From Gelatiniphilus marinus (GTDB lineage: Bacteria; Bacteroidota; Bacteroidia; Flavobacteriales; Flavobacteriaceae), in the NCBI RefSeq assembly GCF_042678305.1, contig NZ_JBHUDT010000003.1: a stretch of DNA of 64,000 nt, one strand, 5' to 3'. Numbering within the stretch: position 1 is the first letter of the stretch; the number at the start of each line of letters is the position of its first letter. Positions 8,429 to 16,658 of the stretch are shown here, piece by piece. The notes under the pieces were generated by a model, which searched no databases, had not been told where the DNA came from, and saw nothing but the letters and a program-made list of their open reading frames with translations. The translations under genes and the position numbers were made by a program.

Positions 8429-8822
8429 TCACTTAGAAATTTTAATTTCAACCGAATATTCATTCAGATTAATAGCCTTGTTCAGTAATGGATGTGGTAA
8501 TGCACTAACTAATTCAATTTTCAATCCGTTTATTACTGTATCTCGTTGAAAATTTCTGTGGGTGTTTAATGTAAAATATTTTTTTTCAGTTTTTGAATTC
8601 AATACAAAATCAACAACCGCATTGCCTTGCCATAAGCAAACTGCATTAGTAGGGTATCTAGAGTCATTTACAGAGTTAAAACATAAGCTTTAGTCAGTTC
8701 CTTTAATATCTAAACAGTTGTTTTTTTAAATCATATTCTTCGTCAAATCCTGAATCATCTTGTGTACAACAAACGAATAAAATAGGCAATATCTTTATCA
8801 ATATTATTTTAATAAGTTTCAT
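8429..8822 (-). pseudogene. Broken lipoprotein gene, two frames
   Basis: An ATG at 8822 opens a lipoprotein-like start (MKLIKIILIKILPILFVCCTQDDSGFDEEYDLKKQ) that stops at 8703-8705. A second coding-like stretch in another frame, open from 8689 down to a stop at 8429-8431, reads CLWQGNAVVDFVL ... INGLKIELVSALPHPLLNKA. Between 8690 and 8705 all three frames are closed, so a single base indel cannot restore the gene. The combined length would be about 130 residues. It fills most of the 613-bp gap upstream of the glycosyltransferase. The family is not recognised; two small overlapping real ORFs are less likely. Confidence 0.5.
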
Positions 8823-8941
8823 GGTTTTTTTATTATTAGATGCAATTTAAGCTATTTGTTTGCGTAATTTTTTCGCTTATTACTAAAGCCAAACTCTATT
8901 ATAGCATTTCTATTCCAAATTAATATCAGAAACTGCTTTCG

Positions 8942-8958
8942 CTTCCCCTTTGGGGAAG
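8942..8958. terminator. GC-rich hairpin downstream of haem-binding protein gene
   Basis: CTTCCCC (8942-8948) pairs perfectly with GGGGAAG (8952-8958) around TTT. It lies 16 bp beyond the stop of the minus-strand haem-binding gene. No long T-tract follows on that strand, so it may be an mRNA-stabilising hairpin or an intergenic repeat rather than a strict terminator. Confidence 0.45.
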
Positions 8959-8974
8959 GATAGGATGGGGCTTT

Positions 8975-9448
8975 CTACTCTGGTTTAGGCTCCAAACCGT
9001 ATTTTAACCGCACTTTTTTTGCCCAATCTACCACGGCTTCTATTTGTGCATCGGTAAGTTTAGCTTCGGTGTGCGTCCATGTGTAAGAATTTAAGGGCAT
9101 TTCTTTAGCTTCAACCATTTCAATAAGTTCTTCAAACTTATGGTCTTTGCGTTTTGTGGAATTCGCAGCCCAACTCGATACGTTAAAATGTTTTTTTCCG
9201 TGGTTAATATGGTCGGCAAGCCAATAGTTTACGGGTGTTATTTTGTTATACCAAGGGTATCGGGTAAAATCGCTATGGCAATCGTAACAGGTTTCTTTTA
9301 ATATAAGTTTTACATCTTCGGGCGGATTGGTTTCTTTTAAAAAGGCTTCAATGGATGCTAAATCGCCTTCATTTTTTTCGGGTGCAAAAAATTGAGCGAT
9401 TACAAACAAAACCAATAGTGCCAAAAGTGTTTTTTTTATCATTTTCAT
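8975..9448 (-). CDS. Haem-binding domain protein (cytochrome c-like, CxxCH)
   Basis: 157 residues. An N-terminal signal or anchor (about residues 1-22) is followed by one c-type haem site, C54-Y-D-C57-H58. After it comes a conserved SDFTRYPWYNKITPVNYWLADHINHGKKHFNVSSW segment typical of the Haem_bd family. A distal Met that could be the sixth ligand occurs at EMPLNSYTWTHTEAKL. Probably a periplasmic electron carrier or haem sensor; the redox partner is unknown. It is divergent from the next gene with only 39 bp between the starts. Confidence 0.88.
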   Translation of the reverse strand: MKMIKKTLLALLVLFVIAQFFAPEKNEGDLASIEAFLKETNPPEDVKLILKETCYDCHSDFTRYPWYNKITPVNYWLADHINHGKKHFNVSSWAANSTKRKDHKFEELIEMVEAKEMPLNSYTWTHTEAKLTDAQIEAVVDWAKKVRLKYGLEPKPE

Positions 9449-9487
9449 TTTACTTAATTTTAGATTTTAAAAATACTAAAAATCATT

Positions 9488-10054
9488 TTGACCACGCAGG
9501 AACTTTATAACGAATTAAGCCATGTTAACCATTCGCGCGAAAAGCGTTTGTATTACGCCAATCTGGTTATTAATAATCCAGGTTTAATTTCTAAATTATT
9601 GGAGATTATGCTTTGGGTAGATGACAAAGCGTCGCCGCGAGCTGCTTGGGTATTCGAGTTTATGTGCAAAAAAAACATAGACGCCATAATACCGTATTTA
9701 GATACCTTTACCGAAAACATGCACAAAGTCCATATAGATTCTGCGGTGCGACCTGTGGCTAAAATATGTGAATTTCTAGCAACAGCTTACTATTCGAAAA
9801 CCGAGAACGATATACAAACTGCTTTAACTGAAACACATAAAGAGCGTATTATTGAAGTTTGTTTTGATTATATGATTAACGATGAAAAAGTAGCGCCTAA
9901 AGCATACAGCATGTCCACCCTTTTTTTATTGGGAAAAGAATATGATTGGGTTTATCCTGAATTATCTCGGATTTTAGAAGACGATTTTCACAAACAAAGT
10001 GCAGCTTTTAAAGCACGAGCTCGCCATATTTTAAAAAAAATTAAAAAAGCGTGA
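9488..10054 (+). CDS. Conserved hypothetical protein upstream of purB (HEAT-like helical)
   Basis: 188 residues, all-helical and without a signal peptide. The sequence MTTQELYNELSHVNHSREKRLYYANLVINNP and later AYSMSTLFLLGKEYDWVYPELSRIL is of the type conserved immediately upstream of purB in Flavobacteriaceae. I infer a TTG start at 9488, since no ATG lies in frame before residue 41. Alternating helices (PRAAWVFEFMCKKNIDAIIPYL) suggest a HEAT/ARM-like scaffold. No catalytic motif is visible and function is unknown. Confidence 0.82.
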   Translation: MTTQELYNELSHVNHSREKRLYYANLVINNPGLISKLLEIMLWVDDKASPRAAWVFEFMCKKNIDAIIPYLDTFTENMHKVHIDSAVRPVAKICEFLATAYYSKTENDIQTALTETHKERIIEVCFDYMINDEKVAPKAYSMSTLFLLGKEYDWVYPELSRILEDDFHKQSAAFKARARHILKKIKKA

Positions 10055-10154
10055 AGTTTGAAGCACGAAGCACGAAGTTAGAATTACGAGTAAGCTTTAG
10101 AATTTAGTTTTTGTTATTTGGAATTTGGGTTATGAAACTTCGGTCTTAAAAACC

Positions 10155-10162
10155 TATCTTTG
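10155..10162 (+). promoter_or_regulatory. Bacteroidota -7 element (TATCTTTG) for purB
   Basis: TATCTTTG fits the TAnnTTTG consensus and is followed by CAA, as in many flavobacterial promoters. It is 25 bp before the ATG at 10188. No clear -33 TTG is present. Because it lies inside the longer possible reading frame starting at 10125, it supports the shorter purB start. Confidence 0.45.
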
Positions 10163-10187
10163 CAACTTCTTAAAAACAACACAAAAC

Positions 10188-11531
10188 ATGTCATTATCAC
10201 CACTAAACGCCATTTCTCCAATTGATGGAAGATATAGAAATAAAGTAAACGAATTAGCGCCTTATTTTTCTGAAGAAGCCCTTATAAAATATCGTGTATT
10301 AGTTGAAATTGAATACTTTATCGCACTTTGCGAAATTCCGTTACCGCAACTTAAAACTGTTGACAGTAGCGTTTTTGAAGATTTAAGAGCCATTTATAAG
10401 GATTTTTCTGCTGATGATGCTCAAGCCATTAAAAACATAGAAAGCATTACCAACCACGATGTTAAAGCGGTTGAATATTTTATAAAGGAAAAATTTGATG
10501 CTTTAGGCTTGTCTCAACATAAAGAGTTTATCCATTTCGGGCTAACCTCGCAAGACATCAATAACACCGCGATTCCTTTAAGCATCAAGGAAGCGATGAA
10601 CGACGTTTACGTTCCTGAATACTTAAATGTTTTAGAGAAACTTAAAACTTTATCTAAAGATTGGTCTGCTGTTTCCATGCTGGCCAGAACCCACGGACAA
10701 CCTGCTTCCCCTACCCGTTTAGGCAAAGAAATTGAGGTTTTTGTGGTGCGATTAAACGAGCAGTTTAATTTGCTGAACGATATACCAAGTGCCGCTAAAT
10801 TTGGCGGTGCAACCGGTAATTTTAATGCGCATCATGTGGCCTACCCAAACATTGATTGGAAAGCTTTTGGAAGCCAATTTGTGCAAGAAAAACTAGGATT
10901 GCAACACTCGTTCCCAACCACGCAAATCGAACATTACGACCACATGGCTGCCTTGTTTGACACTTTAAAACGCATCAACACCATTTTAATTGATTTGGAC
11001 CGCGATATTTGGACCTATGTTTCGATGGATTATTTTAAACAAAAAATCAAAAAAGGTGAAGTTGGAAGCTCTGCCATGCCGCACAAAGTAAACCCTATCG
11101 ATTTTGAAAACTCCGAAGGTAATTTGGGTATTGCCAATGCTGTTTTCGAGCATCTTTCGGCTAAATTGCCAATTTCAAGATTGCAGCGCGATTTAACCGA
11201 TAGCACCGTTTTGCGTAATGTTGGTGTTCCTTTCGGGCATACATTAATTGGTTTTAAATCGACTTTAAAAGGATTGGATAAATTACTGTTGAATGAATCT
11301 AAATTTGCAGAAGATCTGGAAAACAATTGGGCCGTGGTTGCCGAGGCTATTCAAACCATTTTGCGTCGCGAGGGTTACCCTAATCCTTATGAAGCTTTAA
11401 AGGGTTTAACCAGAACCAATAAAGCCATAAACAAAAACTCCATTTCAAATTTTATTGACACTTTAGAAGTTTCAAACACAATAAAAGAAGAATTAAAACG
11501 TATTACTCCTAGTAATTATACAGGAATTTAA
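10188..11531 (+). CDS. purB: Adenylosuccinate lyase
   Basis: 447 residues from ATG at 10188 (MSLSPLNAISPIDGRY), the usual start for the family. A longer in-frame start at 10125 would include the promoter. The fumarase/aspartase-superfamily signature GSSAMPHKVNPIDFENSEGN is present, as are TSQDINNTA and the ARTHGQPASPTRLGKE active-site region. The enzyme cleaves SAICAR and adenylosuccinate with release of fumarate, in purine synthesis and AMP formation. It follows the helical protein gene by about 130 bp and precedes a small membrane protein gene. Confidence 0.97.
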   Translation: MSLSPLNAISPIDGRYRNKVNELAPYFSEEALIKYRVLVEIEYFIALCEIPLPQLKTVDSSVFEDLRAIYKDFSADDAQAIKNIESITNHDVKAVEYFIKEKFDALGLSQHKEFIHFGLTSQDINNTAIPLSIKEAMNDVYVPEYLNVLEKLKTLSKDWSAVSMLARTHGQPASPTRLGKEIEVFVVRLNEQFNLLNDIPSAAKFGGATGNFNAHHVAYPNIDWKAFGSQFVQEKLGLQHSFPTTQIEHYDHMAALFDTLKRINTILIDLDRDIWTYVSMDYFKQKIKKGEVGSSAMPHKVNPIDFENSEGNLGIANAVFEHLSAKLPISRLQRDLTDSTVLRNVGVPFGHTLIGFKSTLKGLDKLLLNESKFAEDLENNWAVVAEAIQTILRREGYPNPYEALKGLTRTNKAINKNSISNFIDTLEVSNTIKEELKRITPSNYTGI

Positions 11532-11544
11532 TACTTAAAAAACA

Positions 11545-11721
11545 ATGCTAAACGATAAACAAACATTAATACTAAGTGGCCTAATGGCTGGTGGCATTTT
11601 TGTTACCGGGATTTTGGAAATCCTTGACAATTTTATCGTTTTAACCCTAATTACTATTGTTTTTTTGGCAGTTATTATAAATATATTATACGTAAATAGA
11701 ATTTTAAAAAAGAAAAAGTAA
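11545..11721 (+). CDS. Small membrane protein, 58 residues
   Basis: ATG at 11545, 13 bp after the purB stop, opens a 58-codon frame beginning MLNDKQTLILSGLMAGG. Two hydrophobic segments are seen (about residues 8-24 and 30-50), then a basic end RILKKKK. It is preceded by an A-rich stretch (TTAAAAAACA) suitable for translation initiation in Bacteroidota and followed by a strong terminator, consistent with co-expression with purB. Family and function are not recognised. Confidence 0.6.
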   Translation: MLNDKQTLILSGLMAGGIFVTGILEILDNFIVLTLITIVFLAVIINILYVNRILKKKK

Positions 11722-11738
11722 CATTGTTTATTGTATTG

Positions 11739-11777
11739 AAAAACAGGCTGTTGAAATTTTCAACAGCCTGTTTTTTG
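11739..11777. terminator. Strong bidirectional terminator after purB unit
   Basis: CAGGCTGTTGAAA (11744-11756) pairs with TTTCAACAGCCTG (11758-11770), flanked by A and T tracts. It lies between the convergent purB unit and the DUF4252 operon. Confidence 0.9.
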
Positions 11778-11804
11778 TTTTCCACTTTAGCAGCAATCTT
11801 AAGT

Positions 11805-12347
11805 TTACTTAAAGAAATTCACTATATCTTGAACCTGGTTTTCATCAACGTTAGCATTTTGCATCGCGCTAACCAAGGTTACCATTTTATCGGGATTCAT
11901 ATTATTGCCCAATACACGAACAATACCAAAACCCAATTCTTTCGCGCTTCCAAAGATAATAACCTCATCGGCTTCATCATCTGTACCAATGTACTTTACA
12001 ACGATTTTATTTCCTTTATCGCTAAATTCCATCAGGTCGTGGTACTTTTTATCGCTTAAAATGGTTTTCACTTTTGCCAATTCAGCTTTAAAATTTTCGG
12101 CTTCTGTACCTTCAACCTTATAGCCTAAAAAATTTAAGCGTTTTACCGATTTGTAGGCTTCTTTTTGTTCTTCGGTAAATTTAGAGTCGTCTATTTCAAC
12201 CATCGATATGGGTATGTCTTGTGTAATAAAATTTGACGATTCCTGATTGTCCACAAAATACGTTTGCAGACTTTTACCATCGTTACAGCTTACAAAAGCT
12301 ATTGCTAAACCGAATACTAATACGATATGTTTGATTGTTCGTTGCAT
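11805..12347 (-). CDS. DUF4252 domain lipoprotein
   Basis: 180 residues with a lipoprotein signal (MQRTIKHIVLVFGLAIAFVSC, Cys21). The body has the DUF4252 pattern: NFITQDIPISMVEIDD at the start, GNKIVVKYIGTDDEADEVIIFGSAKELGFGIVRVLGNNMNPDKMV at the end. It is the last gene of a four-gene operon with an ECF sigma factor. DUF4252 proteins typically occur in pairs behind such sigma factors. Their biochemical role is unknown, though a surface or periplasmic location follows from the signal. Confidence 0.88.
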   Translation of the reverse strand: MQRTIKHIVLVFGLAIAFVSCNDGKSLQTYFVDNQESSNFITQDIPISMVEIDDSKFTEEQKEAYKSVKRLNFLGYKVEGTEAENFKAELAKVKTILSDKKYHDLMEFSDKGNKIVVKYIGTDDEADEVIIFGSAKELGFGIVRVLGNNMNPDKMVTLVSAMQNANVDENQVQDIVNFFK

Positions 12348-12366
12348 GATTGATGTGTTGTATTTA

Positions 12367-12927
12367 TTAGTTCTTTTTTTCTAAATGCTTACCTCCTGGA
12401 ATATTCATTTTATTGGTAAGCTTCGAGATTTCGTTTAAATCGATATCACCGGTCATCGATACCACTACGGTTTCAATTTTACGTTCTTTTCCGTTAATTT
12501 CAATTTTGTCTTCCATGACTTGGTCTATCCCGTTTACAAAAATTAAAAGCTCTTTTACGTGGTCGGCATCTTTTCCTTCCTTTACATAAAACTTTACTTC
12601 GGTGCCATCGTCTTTCACTTCCATTAATTCTTCCAAACCACCGGAGCGCGATTTAACCCATTTTGAAATATCGGCAGATATGGCTTTATTATCGGTTACA
12701 ATAGTTCTAAAACTGGTAATGCTTTTTACCATGTCCATATAAGCTTTAGCTTCGGGATCGTCAACATTAATGCCCATTTTGGCTATCATTTGAAACATTT
12801 TGGGTTTAATGTTTACATAAGTAACATCGTTGTTGTCGCTATATTTATCAAATATATTTTTCTGCGCCATTGCGGTTATTGGCATTAACATAATGGCCAT
12901 TACGAATACTATTAATTTATCTTTCAT
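12367..12927 (-). CDS. DUF4252 domain protein, secreted
   Basis: About 186 residues from the ATG at 12927 (MKDKLIVFVMAIMLMPITAMAQ, a clear signal peptide). An in-frame ATG at 12957 would add ten polar residues before the signal and is less likely. The mature part resembles the downstream DUF4252 lipoprotein (VTYVNIKPKMFQMIAKMGINVDDPEA ... DGTEVKFYVKEGKDADHVKELLIFVNGID), so the two are paralogues. It lies 19 bp upstream of that gene and just after the anti-sigma-like gene. Confidence 0.88.
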   Translation of the reverse strand: MKDKLIVFVMAIMLMPITAMAQKNIFDKYSDNNDVTYVNIKPKMFQMIAKMGINVDDPEAKAYMDMVKSITSFRTIVTDNKAISADISKWVKSRSGGLEELMEVKDDGTEVKFYVKEGKDADHVKELLIFVNGIDQVMEDKIEINGKERKIETVVVSMTGDIDLNEISKLTNKMNIPGGKHLEKKN

Positions 12928-12962
12928 TGTTCTTGTTTTTAAGTTATTTGTGTTCATTAATT

Positions 12963-13439
12963 CTAATTATTTTTAAAAATTATACGTGTTGCGTTATCAA
13001 TTTCGTTAAGATACCCAAGTGTTGCAGTGCCTTTGTTTACTTCATTTAAATAGCCAACGGTTGATGTGCCTTTATTTAAACTTTGGGAAATCATTTCCAT
13101 AGATTTCGAAAATTCGTTAAAAGCCAATTGCGGGTCGTCATAAGTACCTAAATCATTCGCATTGAACGATTTGCCAAAATAAAACCCCAACATAAGAACC
13201 GCTACGGCGGCAACAGAAATCCACTTGTAGTTAAATACTTTTTTAGTTTTTAGCGGAACGTCTTTAGTAAATTGTTCTTGTTGATTTACCAAAAAATAGT
13301 CGAACATGGGTTTGTACATTTCCAAATGTGGCGCTACTGTGTCGCTGGTAAAATAGTTTTTCAACACTTGCTCTTCCTTTAGCGATGTCTCACCGTTCTC
13401 GTACTTTTCTAGTAATTTTTCTATATTATTTAATACCAT
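12963..13439 (-). CDS. Anti-sigma-factor-like single-pass membrane protein
   Basis: 158 residues. The first ~80 form a helical cytoplasmic part (NNIEKLLEKYENGETSLKEEQVLKNYF) like the N-terminal region of Bacteroidota anti-sigma proteins. One membrane segment (WISVAAVAVLMLGFYFG) and a short periplasmic tail follow. The tail carries a 13-residue repeat, NKGTSTVGYLNEV then NKGTATLGYLNEI. The start overlaps the sigma-factor 3' end by 14 bp, indicating coupled translation. It probably holds the sigma factor at the membrane; direct binding is an inference from the operon. Confidence 0.75.
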   Translation of the reverse strand: MVLNNIEKLLEKYENGETSLKEEQVLKNYFTSDTVAPHLEMYKPMFDYFLVNQQEQFTKDVPLKTKKVFNYKWISVAAVAVLMLGFYFGKSFNANDLGTYDDPQLAFNEFSKSMEMISQSLNKGTSTVGYLNEVNKGTATLGYLNEIDNATRIIFKNN

Positions 13440-13935
13440 AATTATGTGTATTAGTCAATTTTTCTCGTATTGTTTTTCTTGCTCTCGATAAGTTTACACG
13501 AACCGCCGTATTATTCATATCCAGCATTTTTGCAATCTCATCGTAATCGTATGCCTCTATATCTCTCAGCTGAATAATCATTCGTTGCTGCTCGGGCAAA
13601 TCCTCAATAATCTTCGCCACCCAATTCACGCTGTCGTTTAATTCAACCTGTTTTTGTAACGCCGTTTCTTTGGCTTCGTAATTACTGTGCACAATTTTTA
13701 AATTCTGCGCCTGTTTAGATTTTAACTTGTCAAAACAAAAATTCTTCGTCATTGTCATCGAAAAGGCCTCCACGTTTTTATACTCGGCAATCTTCGATTT
13801 ATTCTTCCACAGTTTCAACAAAACCTCTTGCGTTGCATCCTCAGCTTCCTCAGTCGATATCAGCAAGCGTTTCGCCAATCGAAATACTTTATCCTTAAAA
13901 GGCATTACAATATTTAAAAACTCTGTCTGAGTCAT
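13426..13935 (-). CDS. ECF RNA polymerase sigma factor (sigma-70 family)
   Basis: 169 residues with region 2 (FRLAKRLLISTEEAEDATQEVLLKLWKN) and region 4 (LPEQQRMIIQLRDIEAYDYDEIAKMLDMNNTAVRVNLSRARKTIREKL), and no region 1 or 3, as expected for extracytoplasmic-function sigma factors. It heads the operon sigma, anti-sigma-like, DUF4252, DUF4252. The inducing signal is not evident. ECF operons are usually autoregulated, but I could not identify its promoter in the 364-bp divergent gap. Confidence 0.95.
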   Translation of the reverse strand: MTQTEFLNIVMPFKDKVFRLAKRLLISTEEAEDATQEVLLKLWKNKSKIAEYKNVEAFSMTMTKNFCFDKLKSKQAQNLKIVHSNYEAKETALQKQVELNDSVNWVAKIIEDLPEQQRMIIQLRDIEAYDYDEIAKMLDMNNTAVRVNLSRARKTIREKLTNTHNYGIK

Positions 13936-14035
13936 CTGTGGTTTGGTTTAGTTAAAACGGCTTAGTTAGGGCTGTTTAATGTTACGACGAGCATCTATTT
14001 GTTTTGTTACATCACAAATAAAAAAATAAATATTT

Positions 14036-14146
14036 GGGCGTAACCCTGCGCTTCGACTCCGCTCAGCGACCGTCGGGTCGGGCTTTCCGCTACAAGTCCT
14101 CGCTCGTACCTCGCTGTGGGCTTTCCACTGCAATCCCTTACGCGGG
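14036..14146 (-). repeat. Structured intergenic element, copy A
   Basis: This is one of three related elements in the window, read here on the minus strand. Its ends are GCGTAAGGG and GGTTACGCCC. The terminal six bases (GCGTAA / TTACGC; plus-strand 14138-14143 and 14038-14043) are complementary. The core GCGGAAAGCCCGACC matches the other copies, and the GTGGAAAGCCC motif occurs a second time within this copy. GC content is far above the surroundings. It fills much of the divergent gap between the ECF sigma gene and the S41 protease gene. It could be a structured RNA or a small non-coding mobile repeat. Confidence 0.7.
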
Positions 14147-14299
14147 CATACTTGCTTAGTTTCTGTAAAACGCTATGTTCCATCCCAATTTACAAAAGCC
14201 ACACCATAGCAGCCAACGAAATTTTAAGCGTTTATTTTTTATTATACAATAATGTAAGTAAATTTAGGGTTTTATAGACTACTTATATAAAATAATGCT

Positions 14300-15799
14300 A
14301 TGCGACATTTAAAAGCCCTAATGGTACTATTTATAGTTTCATTTTTTACGGTAAGCTGTTTTGAAGATAACGACGACATACAAGTTACGGCCAGCCAAAT
14401 AAACGACTTTGTTTGGAAAGGCATGAACGCTTTCTATCTTTATAAAGACGATGTGCCAGACCTTGCCAACAACAGGTTTACCTCAGATGGCGATTATGCC
14501 AACTACCTAAACACATTTTCTGAGCCCGAAAGCTTATTTGAAAACCTTATACACGAACGCAAAACCGTTGACCGTTTTAGTTGGATTGTTGATGATTACA
14601 TTGCTCTAGAACAGCTTTTTAGCGGAATCGTTATCAGCAATGGCATGGAGTTTGGCACATTTCGCTTTTCAGCAAACGATACAAACATTTATGGCTTTGT
14701 ACGCTATGTACTACCAAATACAAGTGCCGAAAGCCAGGGTATAAAACGCGGCGATATTTTTTACGGCATAAACGGCACACAACTTACCTTAGATAATTGG
14801 AGAACGCTGGCCAGCGCAGATAACTATATTATTAATTTAGGAACATACAACGATAACGGCACACCACAAACCAACGACGATACAGTTACCCCAACACAAG
14901 AAACCAAAACACTAGCCAAAATACAATACACAGAAAACCCAATATTACTTAGCAAGGTTTTAGATGTTGCCGGCACCAAAGTCGCCTATTTAATGTACAA
15001 TGGTTTTACAGGAACAGATCAATTCAATACCGAATTAAACGATATTTTCAGTACTTACAAAAGTGCCAATGCCACCGAATTGGTACTCGATTTACGATAC
15101 AACCCTGGTGGCTCCGTAAATACGGCCATACTATTATCCAGCTTAATTACAGGGCAATTTACAGGAAGTGTTTTTAGCACAGAACAATGGAATACAGAAT
15201 TTCAGCAAGCTTTTGAGAACGAAAACCCAGAATTATTAATTAACAGATTTGTAAACAACAACGATGGCGCAGCATTAAACAGCTTAAAACTAACAAGGGT
15301 TTTTGTGCTAACAACTAGATCGAGCGCATCGGCAAGCGAGTTGGTAATAAACAGTTTATCGCCCTACATAAACGTGGTGCAAATAGGTACTGCTACGGCA
15401 GGTAAATACCAAGCGTCCAGAACCCTGTACGACTCGCCAAATTTTAGTCGTTCGGGTGCAAACCCAAGTCATACTTACGCTATGCAACCGCTTATTTTTA
15501 AATCGTTAAACGTAAACGGCGTAACAGATTATTTTAACGGACTGTCTCCAAACCCAAATAACATTTTAAGCGAAAGCATTAGAAATTTAGGTGTTTTGGG
15601 TGATAAAAACGAACCTTTACTGGCAAGAGCGATTAGTATTATTGATGGCTCGGGGAGGTTTCCAATTACCAAACCTACTAAAAGTGAAAACCTTATAGAT
15701 ATTACAGGTAGTAGTAAAGATTTGCTTCCGCTTTCAAACGACATGTATGTCGATAAAGAGATTCCAGACGAATTGATTAAAAGAATACGGTTTGATTAA
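14300..15799 (+). CDS. S41 (C-terminal-processing-type) peptidase, lipoprotein
   Basis: 499 residues with a lipoprotein signal (ALMVLFIVSFFTVSCFEDND). A helical N-terminal domain is followed by a PDZ region (LPNTSAESQGIKRGDIFYGINGTQL). The S41 catalytic domain comes next: VAYLMYNGFTG, LVLDLRYNPGGSV, then VLTTRSSASASELVINSL with the probable nucleophile Ser and TATAGKYQA with the candidate general-base Lys. It probably cleaves exported proteins at the outer membrane; natural substrates are unknown. The next gene overlaps its end by 8 bp. Confidence 0.93.
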   Translation: MRHLKALMVLFIVSFFTVSCFEDNDDIQVTASQINDFVWKGMNAFYLYKDDVPDLANNRFTSDGDYANYLNTFSEPESLFENLIHERKTVDRFSWIVDDYIALEQLFSGIVISNGMEFGTFRFSANDTNIYGFVRYVLPNTSAESQGIKRGDIFYGINGTQLTLDNWRTLASADNYIINLGTYNDNGTPQTNDDTVTPTQETKTLAKIQYTENPILLSKVLDVAGTKVAYLMYNGFTGTDQFNTELNDIFSTYKSANATELVLDLRYNPGGSVNTAILLSSLITGQFTGSVFSTEQWNTEFQQAFENENPELLINRFVNNNDGAALNSLKLTRVFVLTTRSSASASELVINSLSPYINVVQIGTATAGKYQASRTLYDSPNFSRSGANPSHTYAMQPLIFKSLNVNGVTDYFNGLSPNPNNILSESIRNLGVLGDKNEPLLARAISIIDGSGRFPITKPTKSENLIDITGSSKDLLPLSNDMYVDKEIPDELIKRIRFD

Positions 15800-16508
15800 A
15801 CACAAAACCTATTTTAACTGGAGCTCTGGCAAAGACTCTGCTTTAGCACTTTATCATTTATTACAAGACGAGCGTTATGCTGTCGATGAATTGATTACAA
15901 CAATAAACAGCCATTACAATCGGGTATCGATGCATGGTTTGCGGCAAGAATTATTGGTTGCCCAAACCCATGCCTTAAATATTCAGGCCAGTTTAATTGA
16001 GCTCCCGGAAATGCCAAGTATGGAAGTTTATGAGCAAAAAATGTTGGAAACCGTAACACGATTAAAAAAAGCCGGATTTACACACAGTGCTTTTGGCGAT
16101 ATTTTTCTTGAAGATTTAAAAACATATCGCGAAAAACAACTCGCCAAACAAAACCTAAAAACCATATTCCCACTTTGGAAACGAGACACTAAAAAACTCT
16201 TAAATGAGTTTATAGATATAGGTTTTAAAACCATTGTGGTTAGTGCCCATTCTAAATATTTTGATGAAGATTTTGTAGGTACAGTAATAGATAAAAACTT
16301 TATTGATATTTTACCCGAAGGTGTTGACCCTTGTGGTGAAAATGGAGAATTTCATACTTTTTGCTTTGACGGACCTATTTTTAATAATCCAATTGATTTT
16401 AGCATTGGTGAAAAAGTATATCGCGAATACGACAATCCGAAAACAGAAAACACCACTTACGAAAACAAAAAATATGGGGTTTGGTATTGCGATTTAATTC
16501 CCTGGTAA
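15792..16508 (+). CDS. Dph6-related / DUF71 PP-loop ATP pyrophosphatase
   Basis: 238 residues beginning at a TTG (15792) that overlaps the S41 stop; no ATG is near. The PP-loop SSGKDSALALYHLL is at residues 11-24, followed by the DUF71 features STITTIN-like strand, RVSMHGLR, and C-terminal DPCGENGEFHTFCFDGPIF. The family adenylates a carboxylate with ATP. Eukaryotic and archaeal members make diphthamide, which bacteria lack. Comparative genomics has proposed a separate bacterial subgroup acting in B12 salvage. The next gene here encodes a B12-dependent mutase, which fits that proposal without proving it. Confidence 0.88.
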   Translation: MIKHKTYFNWSSGKDSALALYHLLQDERYAVDELITTINSHYNRVSMHGLRQELLVAQTHALNIQASLIELPEMPSMEVYEQKMLETVTRLKKAGFTHSAFGDIFLEDLKTYREKQLAKQNLKTIFPLWKRDTKKLLNEFIDIGFKTIVVSAHSKYFDEDFVGTVIDKNFIDILPEGVDPCGENGEFHTFCFDGPIFNNPIDFSIGEKVYREYDNPKTENTTYENKKYGVWYCDLIPW

Positions 16509-16587
16509 AGAAAGGCTGTCCGGTTTTTAAACCTTAGCACTAAACCCATGCAATACTCAAATTTACAAATACCATGCATAAGTTTCT

Positions 16588-16595
16588 TATATTTG
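16588..16595 (+). promoter_or_regulatory. Possible -7 element (TATATTTG) for methylmalonyl-CoA mutase
   Basis: TATATTTG fits TAnnTTTG and would give a leader of roughly 55 nt. A convincing -33 TTG is not visible. No cobalamin-riboswitch B12 box was seen in this 150-bp gap. Confidence 0.35.
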
Positions 16596-16658
16596 CTTAT
16601 AGCACAGATAAGACATAGGGCCTGAAAATTAAATCCAACGGCTTAGCAGAGTAACCAA

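Noticed and set aside
10053..10080. GAAGCACGAAGCACGAAGT tandem heptamer after the purB-upstream gene
   Set aside because: Only about two and a half copies of a short unit, with no associated feature; typical intergenic low complexity.
10125..10187. Longer purB start giving a 468-residue protein
   Set aside because: The extra 21 residues are unlike the family N-terminus, and the TATCTTTG promoter box lies inside this stretch.
16509..16658. Cobalamin riboswitch before methylmalonyl-CoA mutase
   Set aside because: The gap is too short and no B12-box-like sequence or receptor-type pairing is visible.
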